Positions 8,278 through 15,722 of a stretch of 21,168 nt of DNA are shown here, piece after piece. Position numbers and translations under genes: made by a program. Every line of letters begins with the position of its first letter. Positions within the stretch are counted from its first letter, which is position 1. Location: positions 1 to 21,168 of the forward strand of contig JBAWFF010000388.1 of the NCBI GenBank assembly GCA_049591635.1, given 5' to 3'. The stretch comes from DATFDN01 sp049591635. Its GTDB lineage: Bacteria; Pseudomonadota; Alphaproteobacteria; Acetobacterales; Acetobacteraceae. A model generated the notes under the pieces. That model saw only the letters and a program-made list of their open reading frames with translations, did not search any database and was not told the DNA's origin.

Positions 8278-8405
8278 ATGGATGGTCACGCCACCCGCAC
8301 CGCTGGAAAGTCCTTCGTCGAATTCCGCGATGTGGATAAGTCATATGACGGACGGGTACTGGCGGTTCGCGGCCTCAATCTTACGATGGACGTTCCGGCA
8401 GAGGT
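8278..8405 (+). pseudogene. N-terminal remnant of a PotA-like (spermidine/putrescine-type) ABC ATPase
   Basis: From ATG 8278 the frame encodes about 40 residues of the N-terminus of a polyamine-type ATPase: FVEFRDVDKSYDGRVLAVRG followed by LNLTMDVPA. This is where a family member would continue with GEFLTLLGPSGSGKTT, but after about 8400 the sequence changes to an unrelated glycine-rich frame that stays open to 8565 without Walker A, signature or Walker B. The gene therefore keeps only the first strand-loop-strand of the fold and cannot be a working ATPase. Two PotB/PotC-like permease genes on the same strand about 1 kb further on are its likely former operon partners. The exact breakpoint (about 8395-8405) is estimated by eye. 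Confidence 0.75.
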
Positions 8406-8566
8406 TCGATCATCTGGCGGAGACACGGTTGGAGGCGCGGCGGGGGACGGCGTAGTGGGTCCGGGCGGCGACGAGGAGTTCGCCATCGCCGATGATCCGC
8501 TAATACTACGCAAAGAGCACTTGACGTTGGCGGGTAACTGCCATGGCGTCAGTCGAATAGCCTGAG
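8406..8566. other. Unassigned left flank of the insertion scar
   Basis: Between the PotA remnant and the lipoprotein stop I can find no recognisable gene on either strand. An open frame continues from the PotA remnant to 8565 but has low-complexity Gly/Ala-rich sequence and no motif. It may be an eroded end of the mobile element whose transposase fragment lies on the other side, but I see no convincing terminal inverted repeat or target duplication. Confidence 0.45.
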
Positions 8567-9094
8567 CTACCTACTGAAATTGATGTACATCGTCGCCGAT
8601 GTGGTCAGGTTAGAGTAGTTGGTTGCGAATGCCGTGACCTCCATAAACCCGGAGGGAGTGCCGGTTCCGATGTACGGGAGATCGCAAGTAAACGGGCCTT
8701 GGATAGTGGAGGCGGTGAATAGCGCGGTTGGCACTTGGCCTTGGGAGTTCGGGCTTGAAGTTGCAAACGCAGAGGAGATTTGCGGGTTTAGGTACCCGCC
8801 TGTATCCTGGGTACCGTTAATGTAGCAAAAGGACGGGAAATTCGAGTCTCCCAGATTGTTATCGAAATTCAGACCGAGCGATCGCACACCGCCAGGATCA
8901 TTCGCTCTCACGAACAGCGTAATGGGCGCGTTCGACCTGGCGTTATAGGGTAGAGCCAGATTGTTTAGGGTCTGCTGCCCATTGAGTAGAAAGAAGGTGA
9001 TCGCTGGTCCCGTGGTTTCGTTGATCGCCGGAGTAACACAGCCACTGACCATCCCGGCCACTAGAAGCAACGTGACTACCTGATAGCGTGCCAC
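8567..9094 (-). CDS. Small orphan lipoprotein, unknown function
   Basis: 175-residue protein with a hydrophobic N-terminus and lipobox VSGC (Cys19), so it should be lipid-anchored by signal peptidase II processing. The mature part is rich in Asn, Thr, Ser, Phe and Tyr, has a Cys pair (FCYING and FTCDLP) that could form a disulphide, and the segment LFVRANDPGGVRSLGLNFDN reads like an extracellular beta-sandwich strand pattern; no family is recognised. The GTG start is supported by an AGAGGA ribosome-binding site about six bases upstream on the minus strand. GC content looks clearly lower than in its neighbours and it sits inside the scar that broke the Pot transporter, so it was probably acquired by transfer. 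Confidence 0.72.
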   Translation of the reverse strand: MARYQVVTLLLVAGMVSGCVTPAINETTGPAITFFLLNGQQTLNNLALPYNARSNAPITLFVRANDPGGVRSLGLNFDNNLGDSNFPSFCYINGTQDTGGYLNPQISSAFATSSPNSQGQVPTALFTASTIQGPFTCDLPYIGTGTPSGFMEVTAFATNYSNLTTSATMYINFSR

Positions 9095-9123
9095 GACGTT
9101 CCTCTCAAATTGCGCTGAACCGC

Positions 9124-9145
9124 ATGATACGGGGCGTTACCGCCC
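9124..9145 (-). promoter_or_regulatory. Possible -10 box and inverted repeat upstream of the lipoprotein gene
   Basis: On the minus strand a TATCAT hexamer (9124-9129, five of six matches to TATAAT) lies about 30 nt before the GTG start. Immediately upstream, in what would be the spacer, is a perfect inverted repeat GGGCG-4 nt-CGCCC (9132-9136 and 9141-9145) that could be an operator. No good -35 hexamer is visible, so this is tentative. Confidence 0.3.
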
Positions 9146-9168
9146 TGCGATGTGCGATGGATCACGCT

Positions 9169-9348
9169 CTAAGAATTCTTCTTACTCGGCGCGATTTCTG
9201 CTCGGTCCTCCTTGTTCGGATAGAGCTGTGCCCAAGCATGGCGGCTGGCGCAGTCGATCGCGGTCTGCAGGTAGATTTTGCCGAACGCCCTTGATTGCGC
9301 CGACGAAGAACGCATCCATCGTGTACAGAGAGGGATATCACCTGGCAC
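9169..9348 (-). pseudogene. Fragment of an IS481-like DDE transposase (integrase core), frameshifted
   Basis: Reading the minus strand gives VPGD.., then after a frame change YTMDAFFVGAIKGV, then after another one-base shift GKIYLQTAIDCASRHAWAQLY followed by PNK and a divergent tail to a stop at 9169. These match the order of the integrase-core motif of IS481-type transposases (PGxLL..DTFFVGTxKGVGKVYLQTVIDxxSxxAxAxLY), with the first catalytic Asp (in MDAF) and the second Asp (in AIDC) preserved. The N-terminal helix-turn-helix, the final catalytic Glu and the C-terminus are missing. It is therefore a dead remnant, and explains how the Pot locus was disrupted. Family assignment is from motif memory, not from a search. 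Confidence 0.7.
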
Positions 9349-9394
9349 TGGCCGCCCCGGTGGATAATTATATTACCTGCTGGACGCTCTGGAT

Positions 9395-10117
9395 TTGCGC
9401 CCGACCGCCGGCGGGATCGGTTTCGTCCCCCCTGAGCGGGCGCTCTATCTTCGCGTGTTCGGCCGCACCTTCCTGGTGGCGGCGATCGTCACTCTGGCCA
9501 CTTTGGCGGGCGGATTTCCCCTCGCCTGGCTTGCCGCGCATCTGCGGCCGCGCGTCGCCACCGTGCTGATCATCTTGGTGCTCCTGCCGTTCTGGACCTC
9601 AATCCTGGTCCGCACCACCGCCTGGACCGTGGTGCTGCAAAAATTCGGGCTGCTCAATGATCTGGCGCTGGCATCAGGGCTCACGCGGGCACGCATCGAC
9701 CTGATGTTCAGCCGCGCCGGGCTGATCCTGACCATGACGAACATCCAGCTGCCGTTCACGCTGCTGCCGAACTACAGCGTGCTGCGCGGTATCGAGCCGG
9801 TGCAGATGCGCGCCGCCTACTCGCTGGGCGCCCGCCCGTTCACGGCGTTCCGACGGGTCTATCTGCCACAGGCGATGCCGGGCGTGGCGGCAGGATCGCT
9901 GCTGACGTTCATTCTCTGTCTTGGCTACTACATCACGCCGGCCTTGGTCGGCGGTCCCGACGATCAGCTGGTCGGCAACTTCATCGCCAACTTCATCGAT
10001 GTCGAGCTGAATTGGCACATGGCCGCCGCGCTGAGTTGCATCCTCCTGATACTGATAGTGGTGCTGTTCGCCGGCTTTGGCCGATTGATCGGCTCCGCTC
10101 GCCCGCGGCTGTTCTGA
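9395..10117 (+). CDS. PotB-like ABC transporter permease, probably 5' truncated
   Basis: 240 residues from a TTG at 9395. The sequence begins directly at the conserved ALYLRVFGRTF segment that precedes the second membrane span of PotB-type permeases; the usual first transmembrane segment and periplasmic loop (about 50-60 residues) are absent, and a stop occurs in frame at 9365-9367. The rest is normal: several hydrophobic spans and the EAA loop QMRAAYSLGARPFTAFRRVYLP that docks on the ATPase. The TTG has no clear ribosome-binding site. A two-base change near 9372-9376 would extend the frame upstream into a DNYYLL-like sequence, so a frameshift is possible as well as truncation. It is likely non-functional or impaired. 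Confidence 0.7.
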   Translation: MRPTAGGIGFVPPERALYLRVFGRTFLVAAIVTLATLAGGFPLAWLAAHLRPRVATVLIILVLLPFWTSILVRTTAWTVVLQKFGLLNDLALASGLTRARIDLMFSRAGLILTMTNIQLPFTLLPNYSVLRGIEPVQMRAAYSLGARPFTAFRRVYLPQAMPGVAAGSLLTFILCLGYYITPALVGGPDDQLVGNFIANFIDVELNWHMAAALSCILLILIVVLFAGFGRLIGSARPRLF

Positions 10118-10120
10118 TCC

Positions 10121-10945
10121 GTGCTGCTGTCGCCCTATCCCACCGTCGCGGAGCGCATCCGGATCGGCCTCGTCTGGGTCTGGTGCGCGCTGATCGTGGT
10201 GTTTTTGATCGTGCCGATCCTGGTTCCGGTGCCGCTGTCGTTCAACAGCGAACCGTTCTTCACCTTTCCGCTCGCTGGCCTATCCACCCGCTGGTACCGC
10301 ACCGTGCTGGGTCCGGGCGACTGGCGCGCCGGGCTGGAGCACAGCTTGCTGATCGCCGGAGCGACGACGATCTGCGCCACGGTGCTCGGCACCCTGGCGG
10401 CGATCGGGCTGTCGAGCCCGCGCTTTCCAGCGCGCCGGCTGGTCATCGTGATCCTGCTGTCCCCACTCGCCGTGCCGGTCATCGTGACGGCGGTCGGTGT
10501 CTACCTGCTGTTCGCGCCGCTCGGGCTCGCCAGCACGTTCCAGGGGATCATCCTGGCGCATACCGTGCTTGCCTCGCCTTTCGTGGTGGTATCCGTCGCC
10601 GCCAGTCTCGCCGGGTTCGATCGGACACTGATGCGCGCGGCGGCGATCTGCGGCGCCAAGCCGCTGGGGGCGTTTCACGCCGTCATGCTGCCGCTGATCC
10701 TGCCCGGGGTGCTCTCCGGCGCTGCTTTCGCATTCGTGACTTCGTTCGACGAGGCGGTGGTCGCGCTGTTTCTTGCAAGCGCGCAGCAACGCACCTTGCC
10801 GATCGTCATGTTCACCGGCCTGCGCGAGCAGCTGAGCCCGGCGATCACGGCGGCGGCCACGCTGATGATGTCGATCTCGATTCTGCTGCTGATCTTCGCC
10901 GAGGCATTGCGGCGACGGGCGGTACGTGGAACCCGCGCAAGATGA
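10121..10945 (+). CDS. PotC-like ABC transporter permease
   Basis: 274-residue inner-membrane permease of the spermidine/putrescine-type family, of normal length with an N-terminal transmembrane segment (about 18-38) and five further hydrophobic spans. The EAA loop is LMRAAAICGAKPLGAFHAVMLPLILPG, followed by the family-typical FVTSFDEAVVALFL segment. Start is GTG 10121, three bases after the PotB-like stop. The gene is intact, but its ATPase partner is truncated and no substrate-binding protein is seen nearby, so the transporter cannot work unless another ATPase and binding protein substitute. It converges on the GcvT-family gene with a gap of only six bases. Confidence 0.9.
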   Translation: MLLSPYPTVAERIRIGLVWVWCALIVVFLIVPILVPVPLSFNSEPFFTFPLAGLSTRWYRTVLGPGDWRAGLEHSLLIAGATTICATVLGTLAAIGLSSPRFPARRLVIVILLSPLAVPVIVTAVGVYLLFAPLGLASTFQGIILAHTVLASPFVVVSVAASLAGFDRTLMRAAAICGAKPLGAFHAVMLPLILPGVLSGAAFAFVTSFDEAVVALFLASAQQRTLPIVMFTGLREQLSPAITAAATLMMSISILLLIFAEALRRRAVRGTRAR

Positions 10946-10951
10946 GGGAGA

Positions 10952-13399
10952 TCAGGCGCGGATGCGCTGGCCGGCCGGATCGTAGACCGGCTTGAGCGAC
11001 GCGGTCGCGGGGATGCGTTCCCCGGCGACTTCGATCTCGAAGCGTCCGGACGTGATGAAGCCAGTGTCGATCACGCCGCCTTCCGTGGCCACGTAGCCAA
11101 GCGCGAGCGGCTTGCCGATTGTGTAGCCAAACGCGCCCGAGGTGGTGCGACCGACGAGGCGGCCGTCACGCCAGATCGGCTCGTTGTGGTAGAGCAGGCG
11201 GTCGGGGTCTTGCAGAATAAAGGCGGCGAGGCGTCGGCCGACACTCGATTCGCGCTGGCGCAGCAACGCGTCCCGCCCGATGAAGCCGCCCGGCTTCGAC
11301 CAGGCGACCGCAAAGCCGAGCCCGGCCTCCAGCGGCGTCTCCGCGTCGGTGATGTCGTGTCCCCAGGAGCGGTAGCCCTTCTCCATCCGCAGCGCGTCCA
11401 TCGCATGATAGCCCGCGAGGCGCATTCCGTGCTCGCCGCCGTGCGCCACGATCGCGTCGTACACCGACTGGGCGAACTCGGTCGGGATGTACAGCTCCCA
11501 TCCGAGTTCGCCGACATAGGTGATCCGCGTGGCGCGGACCCGCCCATAGCCGAGGTCGATGACACGCGAGGTGGCGAACGGGAACGCTTCGTTCGATAGG
11601 TCGTCGTCAGTCATGGACTGCAAGAGTGCTCGGGAATGCGGGCCCATTACCCCGAGCACCGCATAGGCCGACGAAACATCAACCGCGACCGCGCGCGCTG
11701 TCTCGGGCGTGTGGCGGCGCAGCCACGCGAGGTCCCGCGTCTGGCTGGCACAGGACGTGACCACCAGGTAGCGCGTCTCCGCCTCGCGCGTCACCGTGAC
11801 ATCCGCCTCGATCCCGCCGCGCTCGTTCAGCCATTGCGTGTACACGACGCGGCCCACCGGCACGGCGATATCGTTGGCGCAGATGCGGTTGAGCACCACC
11901 TCGGCGTCCGCGCCTTCGAACGCGAATTTCGCGAACGAGGACTGGTCGAACAGGCCGACAGCGTGGCGCACCGCGTGGTGCTCGGCGCCGGCGTGCTCGA
12001 ACCAATTTTGGCGACCATAGGAATAGCGGTATTCCGGGATGGTTCCGGATGGTGCGAACCAGGTCGGCCGCTCGTACCCCGCGACCTCACCGAAGCACGC
12101 GCCGGCCGCCGCCAGACGATCGTGCAGCACCGACTTCCGAACGCCGCGCGCGGTCGCCGGCTGGCGGTACGGCCAGTGCATCGCATAGAGCAGGCCGAGG
12201 CTCTCCCGGGTCCGGTCGTGCAGGTAGCGCCGGTTGCGCTGGAACGGCATCGCGCGGCGGACGTCCACATCCCACAAATCCATTGGTGGATGGCCGTCGA
12301 GGATCCAGTCAGCGAGCACCTTTCCCGCCCCGCCGGCCGACTGAATGCCGATCGAGTTGAAGCCGGCGGCGACGAACAGGTCGCGCACCTCTGCCGTCTC
12401 GCCGAGCAAGTAGCGGTTATCCGGCGTGAAGCTCTCCGGTCCGTTGAAGAACAGGTGCACGCCGACGCTGCCCAGCACGGGAACGCGTCGGATCGCGCCG
12501 TCCAGCAGCGGCTCGATATGCGCGAAGTCGTCGGGCAGCGTCTCGAAGGAGAATTCGTCCGGGATGCCGCGCATCCCCCACGGCTTCGCCACCGGTTCGA
12601 ACCATCCGACCAGCAGCTTGCCGGCGTCTTGCTTGAAGTATGAGCAGGCATCGGCATCGCGCAGCACCGGCAAGGTGGCGGGAAGCTCCGCCACCGGCTC
12701 GGTGACGATGTAGAAGTGCTCCGCGGCGTGCAGCGGCACGGTCACGTCGGTCCAGCCGCCGATATCGCGCGCCCACATGCCGCCGCAGTTCACCACGCGA
12801 TCCGCGCGGATGCGCCCGCGCGTCGTCTCCACCCCCACGGCGCGGCCGCCATGCACCATGATGTCGGTCGCGCGCACATCCTCGAGGATGCGCACCCCCT
12901 GCGATCGCGCGCCCTTGGCCAGGGCCAGGGCGGTGTCGATCGGGTTCGTCTGCCCGTCCGTCGGCAAATGCACCGCGCCGACAAGATCGGCCGTCTCCAT
13001 CAGCGGCCACAGGGTCGCGGCTTCGGAGGGAGTCAGCACCTCGGCCTCGACGCCGAAGCAGCGCGCCATCGACGCGCCGCGCTTCAGTTCCTCGAAGCGC
13101 TCCGCGTTGGTCGCGAGGGCGAGCGAGCCGATCTGCCGGAACCCGGTCGCCTGGCCAGTCTCCTGCTCGAGCGACGCGTAGAGCCGGGCGGTGTAGCGCG
13201 CGAGTTCCGTGAGGCCGTGCGTGGCGCGAAGCTGGCCGACAAGACCCGCCGCGTGCCAGGTCGTTCCGCAAGTCAGCTGCCGGCGTTCCAGCAGCACCAC
13301 GTCAGTGCAGCCACGCTTCGCAAGATGGTACGCAACGCTACAGCCGACGATGCCGCCGCCGATGATCACGACGCTCGCATGGGCCGGAAGTTCGGGCAT
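10952..13399 (-). CDS. Dimethylglycine/sarcosine dehydrogenase-like FAD oxidoreductase, GcvT family
   Basis: 815-residue two-part flavoenzyme. The N-terminal DAO domain begins with VVIIGGGIVGCSVAYHLAKRG (FAD dinucleotide motif) and contains TTWHAAGL with His49, the position of the covalent FAD link in dimethylglycine dehydrogenase. A middle FAO_M-type linker (about 375-430) leads to a GcvT aminomethyltransferase domain (about 430-690, with the AGYHAMDALRMEKGYRSWGHD segment) and a GcvT C-terminal domain. Such enzymes oxidatively demethylate N-methylated amino acids and hand the formaldehyde to tetrahydrofolate. The ATG has a GGGAGG ribosome-binding site six bases upstream. It is divergent from a PuuB-like oxidase and next to remnants of a polyamine-type transporter; the exact substrate is unknown. 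Confidence 0.88.
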   Translation of the reverse strand: MPELPAHASVVIIGGGIVGCSVAYHLAKRGCTDVVLLERRQLTCGTTWHAAGLVGQLRATHGLTELARYTARLYASLEQETGQATGFRQIGSLALATNAERFEELKRGASMARCFGVEAEVLTPSEAATLWPLMETADLVGAVHLPTDGQTNPIDTALALAKGARSQGVRILEDVRATDIMVHGGRAVGVETTRGRIRADRVVNCGGMWARDIGGWTDVTVPLHAAEHFYIVTEPVAELPATLPVLRDADACSYFKQDAGKLLVGWFEPVAKPWGMRGIPDEFSFETLPDDFAHIEPLLDGAIRRVPVLGSVGVHLFFNGPESFTPDNRYLLGETAEVRDLFVAAGFNSIGIQSAGGAGKVLADWILDGHPPMDLWDVDVRRAMPFQRNRRYLHDRTRESLGLLYAMHWPYRQPATARGVRKSVLHDRLAAAGACFGEVAGYERPTWFAPSGTIPEYRYSYGRQNWFEHAGAEHHAVRHAVGLFDQSSFAKFAFEGADAEVVLNRICANDIAVPVGRVVYTQWLNERGGIEADVTVTREAETRYLVVTSCASQTRDLAWLRRHTPETARAVAVDVSSAYAVLGVMGPHSRALLQSMTDDDLSNEAFPFATSRVIDLGYGRVRATRITYVGELGWELYIPTEFAQSVYDAIVAHGGEHGMRLAGYHAMDALRMEKGYRSWGHDITDAETPLEAGLGFAVAWSKPGGFIGRDALLRQRESSVGRRLAAFILQDPDRLLYHNEPIWRDGRLVGRTTSGAFGYTIGKPLALGYVATEGGVIDTGFITSGRFEIEVAGERIPATASLKPVYDPAGQRIRA

Positions 13400-13521
13400 C
13401 GGTTCCTCCCACCGTCACGCCCGGAATACATCGTTGTCGCGGAAGCTGTCGAGGAACCTGCCATGTTGAGCCCCCAGGCCCGCGCGATTAGGCTGCGGCG
13501 AACGGTTCCGGAGACTCCGCA
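13400..13521. promoter_or_regulatory. Divergent intergenic region between the two FAD oxidoreductases
   Basis: 122 bp that must hold promoters for both divergent genes. On the minus strand a TCGACA hexamer about 18 nt before TATTCC is a weak -35/-10 candidate for the GcvT-family gene, and GGGAGG just before its ATG is a strong ribosome-binding site. On the plus strand GGAG at 13510-13513 lies 8 nt before the TTG start of the PuuB-like gene. No clear operator palindrome was found. Confidence 0.5.
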
Positions 13522-14814
13522 TTGTCCGAGCGAGAACGCAGGAAGCTGCCGCCCAGCCTTTATGCGGAGACCGCGCGACCACCGATCGAGACGCCGGCGC
13601 TGGACGGTGACAAACGGGTTTCCGTTGCCATCGTCGGCGGCGGCTTCACCGGGCTCTCCGCCGCACTGCATTTGGCCGGGAATGGTGCGGACGTTGCCGT
13701 ACTGGAGGCGCACGAGCCGGGTTGGGGCGCCTCCGGCCGGAATGGTGGACAGGTCAATCCAGGGCTGAAGCACGATCCCGACAAGGTCGAGCGTGATTTC
13801 GGTCCGGATCTCGGCCGCCGCATGGTTGCCATGTCGGGCGGGGCGCCGAGTGTCGTGTTCGACCTCGTCCAGCGACACCAGATCGTCTGCGAGGCGTTGC
13901 AGTCCGGCACGCTGCGCGCGGCGCTGCACGGCCGCAGTGCCGTCGGCGTCCGCGCCACCGCGGCGCAGTGGCAGCGCCGGGGATCACCGGTGGAACTGCT
14001 GGAACGCCAGCAGGTGGCTGACGTCGTCGGCAGCGATCGCTATGTTTGCGCGGTGCTGGACCGGCGGGGCGGTCGGGTGAACCCGCTCGGCTATGCACGC
14101 GGGCTGGCGCAGGCCGCCGTGCAGGCGGGCGTGGCGGTGCATGGCGGCACGCCGGCCACCAAGCTGTACCGCAACGGCCGCGACTGGGTTGTCGAGACAC
14201 CAACCGGCACGCTGCGGGCGGAGCGGGTGGTGCTGGCGAGCAACGCCTATTCGGACGATCTCTGGGCTGGCCTGCGTCGCAGCGTCGTGCCCGTGTTCAG
14301 TGGCATCGTCGCCACCGAGCCGCTGTCGCCGCAACTCGCGAAGGCGATCATGCCGACGCGCTCCGTCCTGTACGAGATGGGTTCAATTACCGTGTACTAC
14401 CGGCTTGACCAGCAGAACCGGATGCTGATGGGCGGGCGTAGTCCGACGCGCGACATCACGGCCCCGCATCAACTGCAATTCCTGGTGAACTATACCGAAC
14501 GCCTTTGGCCGGCGCTGCGCGGCATACGATGGACGCACGCGTGGAGCGGTCAGCTCGCGGTTACACCCGACCACTATCCGCATATCCACGAGCCGGCGCC
14601 TGGGGTCATCGTCTGCCTGGGCTACAATGGCCGCGGAGTGGCGATGAGCAGCGCGATGGGTCCGCAGCTTGCACGGCGCATCTTGGGCGGCAGCGCGGCG
14701 GAGTTCGATATGCCGATCACGACGATGAAGGAGATTCCATTCCATGCGTTGTGGCGCAGCGCCGTGGCGGCGCGGGTCACCTACGGGCGCATCCACGACT
14801 ACCTACATCTGTAG
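13522..14814 (+). CDS. PuuB-like FAD-dependent oxidoreductase (DAO family)
   Basis: 430-residue flavoprotein resembling gamma-glutamylputrescine oxidase. The N-terminus LPPSLYAETARP leads into the FAD motif VAIVGGGFTGLSAALHLA (about 35-52), then GWGASGRNGGQVNPG, the mid-protein GGRVNPLGYARGLA and VVLASNAYSDDL segments, and a C-terminal YNGRGVAMSSAMGPQLA that binds the flavin. Order and spacing match PuuB and related amine oxidases. The start is TTG 13522, supported by GGAG 8 nt upstream and by the family-typical N-terminus; no ATG fits. It probably oxidises a secondary amine or glutamylated amine and releases hydrogen peroxide. The neighbouring Pot permeases and dimethylglycine-dehydrogenase-like gene support amine catabolism. 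Confidence 0.85.
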   Translation: MSERERRKLPPSLYAETARPPIETPALDGDKRVSVAIVGGGFTGLSAALHLAGNGADVAVLEAHEPGWGASGRNGGQVNPGLKHDPDKVERDFGPDLGRRMVAMSGGAPSVVFDLVQRHQIVCEALQSGTLRAALHGRSAVGVRATAAQWQRRGSPVELLERQQVADVVGSDRYVCAVLDRRGGRVNPLGYARGLAQAAVQAGVAVHGGTPATKLYRNGRDWVVETPTGTLRAERVVLASNAYSDDLWAGLRRSVVPVFSGIVATEPLSPQLAKAIMPTRSVLYEMGSITVYYRLDQQNRMLMGGRSPTRDITAPHQLQFLVNYTERLWPALRGIRWTHAWSGQLAVTPDHYPHIHEPAPGVIVCLGYNGRGVAMSSAMGPQLARRILGGSAAEFDMPITTMKEIPFHALWRSAVAARVTYGRIHDYLHL

Positions 14815-14837
14815 ATGATCCGATCCTGCCGCGAGCA

Positions 14838-15668
14838 TCAGGCCGCCCGCCACGCCTCGCCGTCCCGCACCGCCTTGCCCTCGGCCTCCAGCTTCAGCAG
14901 ATGCGACAGCACGTTGCGCTCGGCGGCGCGCTGCAGGCGGGGGTGGGTCTGGGAATACATCTTGTCGCGCAGGAGGGCGGTGGTCGTGGGGCCGCGCGCC
15001 AGGCTGACCTGGATCGCCCGCTCGCGCTCCATGCGGTGAAACAGCAGGGCGCGGGTGAGCTTGCGTGGGTCCGGCAGAGGCGGGCCGTGGCCGGGCAGGA
15101 AGACATCGTCGGCGCGGTCGAGCACCCGGCGCAGGCTTGCGAAATAGGCGCGCATGTCTCCGTCCGGCGGGCTGACGACCGTGGAGTTCCAGGACATGAC
15201 GTGATCGGCCGAGAACAGGATGGCCTGGCCGTCCTTCCCGCGGGCGGCGAAGCACAGATGGTCCGAGGCATGGCCCGGCGTGTGCAGCACCGTCATGCCC
15301 GCGGCCTCGCTGCCATCGTCGAGCTGCATATCGGGGACGTAGGCGGGATCGGCCGGAACGCGGAACCCGGCGGTCGGGGCGCCGGTCGCCTGTTTTAGCG
15401 CCGCGGTGGCGCCGAGATGGTCGTGATGCGTATGTGAGAGCAGGATCAGGTCGACCTTGCCGCCGGTCGCCGCAAGGATCGTGGCGACATGGGCAGCGTC
15501 GTCCGGGCCCGGATCAAGCACCACCAGTCCTTGGCCGGTCTCGATCAGGTAGGTGTTCGTACCGTGATATGTCATCGGCCCGGGGTTTTCGGCGACGATA
15601 CGGCTGATGCCGGGCAACACCGGCAGTGCCGTGCCACGCTTGGGTTCGGGCTCGGTCAGGAAGGCCAT
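14838..15668 (-). CDS. MBL-fold metallohydrolase with C-terminal winged helix (LACTB2-like)
   Basis: 276-residue metallo-beta-lactamase-fold hydrolase. The metal motif is HTHHDH (His79, His81, Asp83, His84), with His133 in HTPGHASDH, Asp155 in FSADH and His194 in LPGHGP completing a dinuclear zinc site. The last ~70 residues, after the RALLFHRMERER segment, form the winged-helix domain seen in LACTB2-like proteins, whose known members include endoribonucleases and thioester hydrolases. ATG 15668 is preferred over GTG 15674, because GAGGTG then sits five bases before the ATG as a ribosome-binding site. It converges on the PuuB-like gene (23-nt gap). The substrate cannot be told from sequence. 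Confidence 0.85.
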   Translation of the reverse strand: MAFLTEPEPKRGTALPVLPGISRIVAENPGPMTYHGTNTYLIETGQGLVVLDPGPDDAAHVATILAATGGKVDLILLSHTHHDHLGATAALKQATGAPTAGFRVPADPAYVPDMQLDDGSEAAGMTVLHTPGHASDHLCFAARGKDGQAILFSADHVMSWNSTVVSPPDGDMRAYFASLRRVLDRADDVFLPGHGPPLPDPRKLTRALLFHRMERERAIQVSLARGPTTTALLRDKMYSQTHPRLQRAAERNVLSHLLKLEAEGKAVRDGEAWRAA

Positions 15669-15722
15669 GCTCACCTCGTTCGGATGGCGCAGTATCGCGG
15701 CGAACCGCCCGGGGTGGCAAAT

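Noticed and set aside
8222..8455. Small plus-strand frame starting at ATG 8222 right after the LivF-type stop
   Set aside because: It overlaps the PotA remnant in another frame; the PotA frame gives a recognisable ABC ATPase N-terminus and this one gives nothing.
8400..9400. Intact transposon with terminal inverted repeats and target duplication
   Set aside because: I compared the sequence around both breakpoints and saw no convincing inverted repeats or short direct repeats; only a remnant can be supported.
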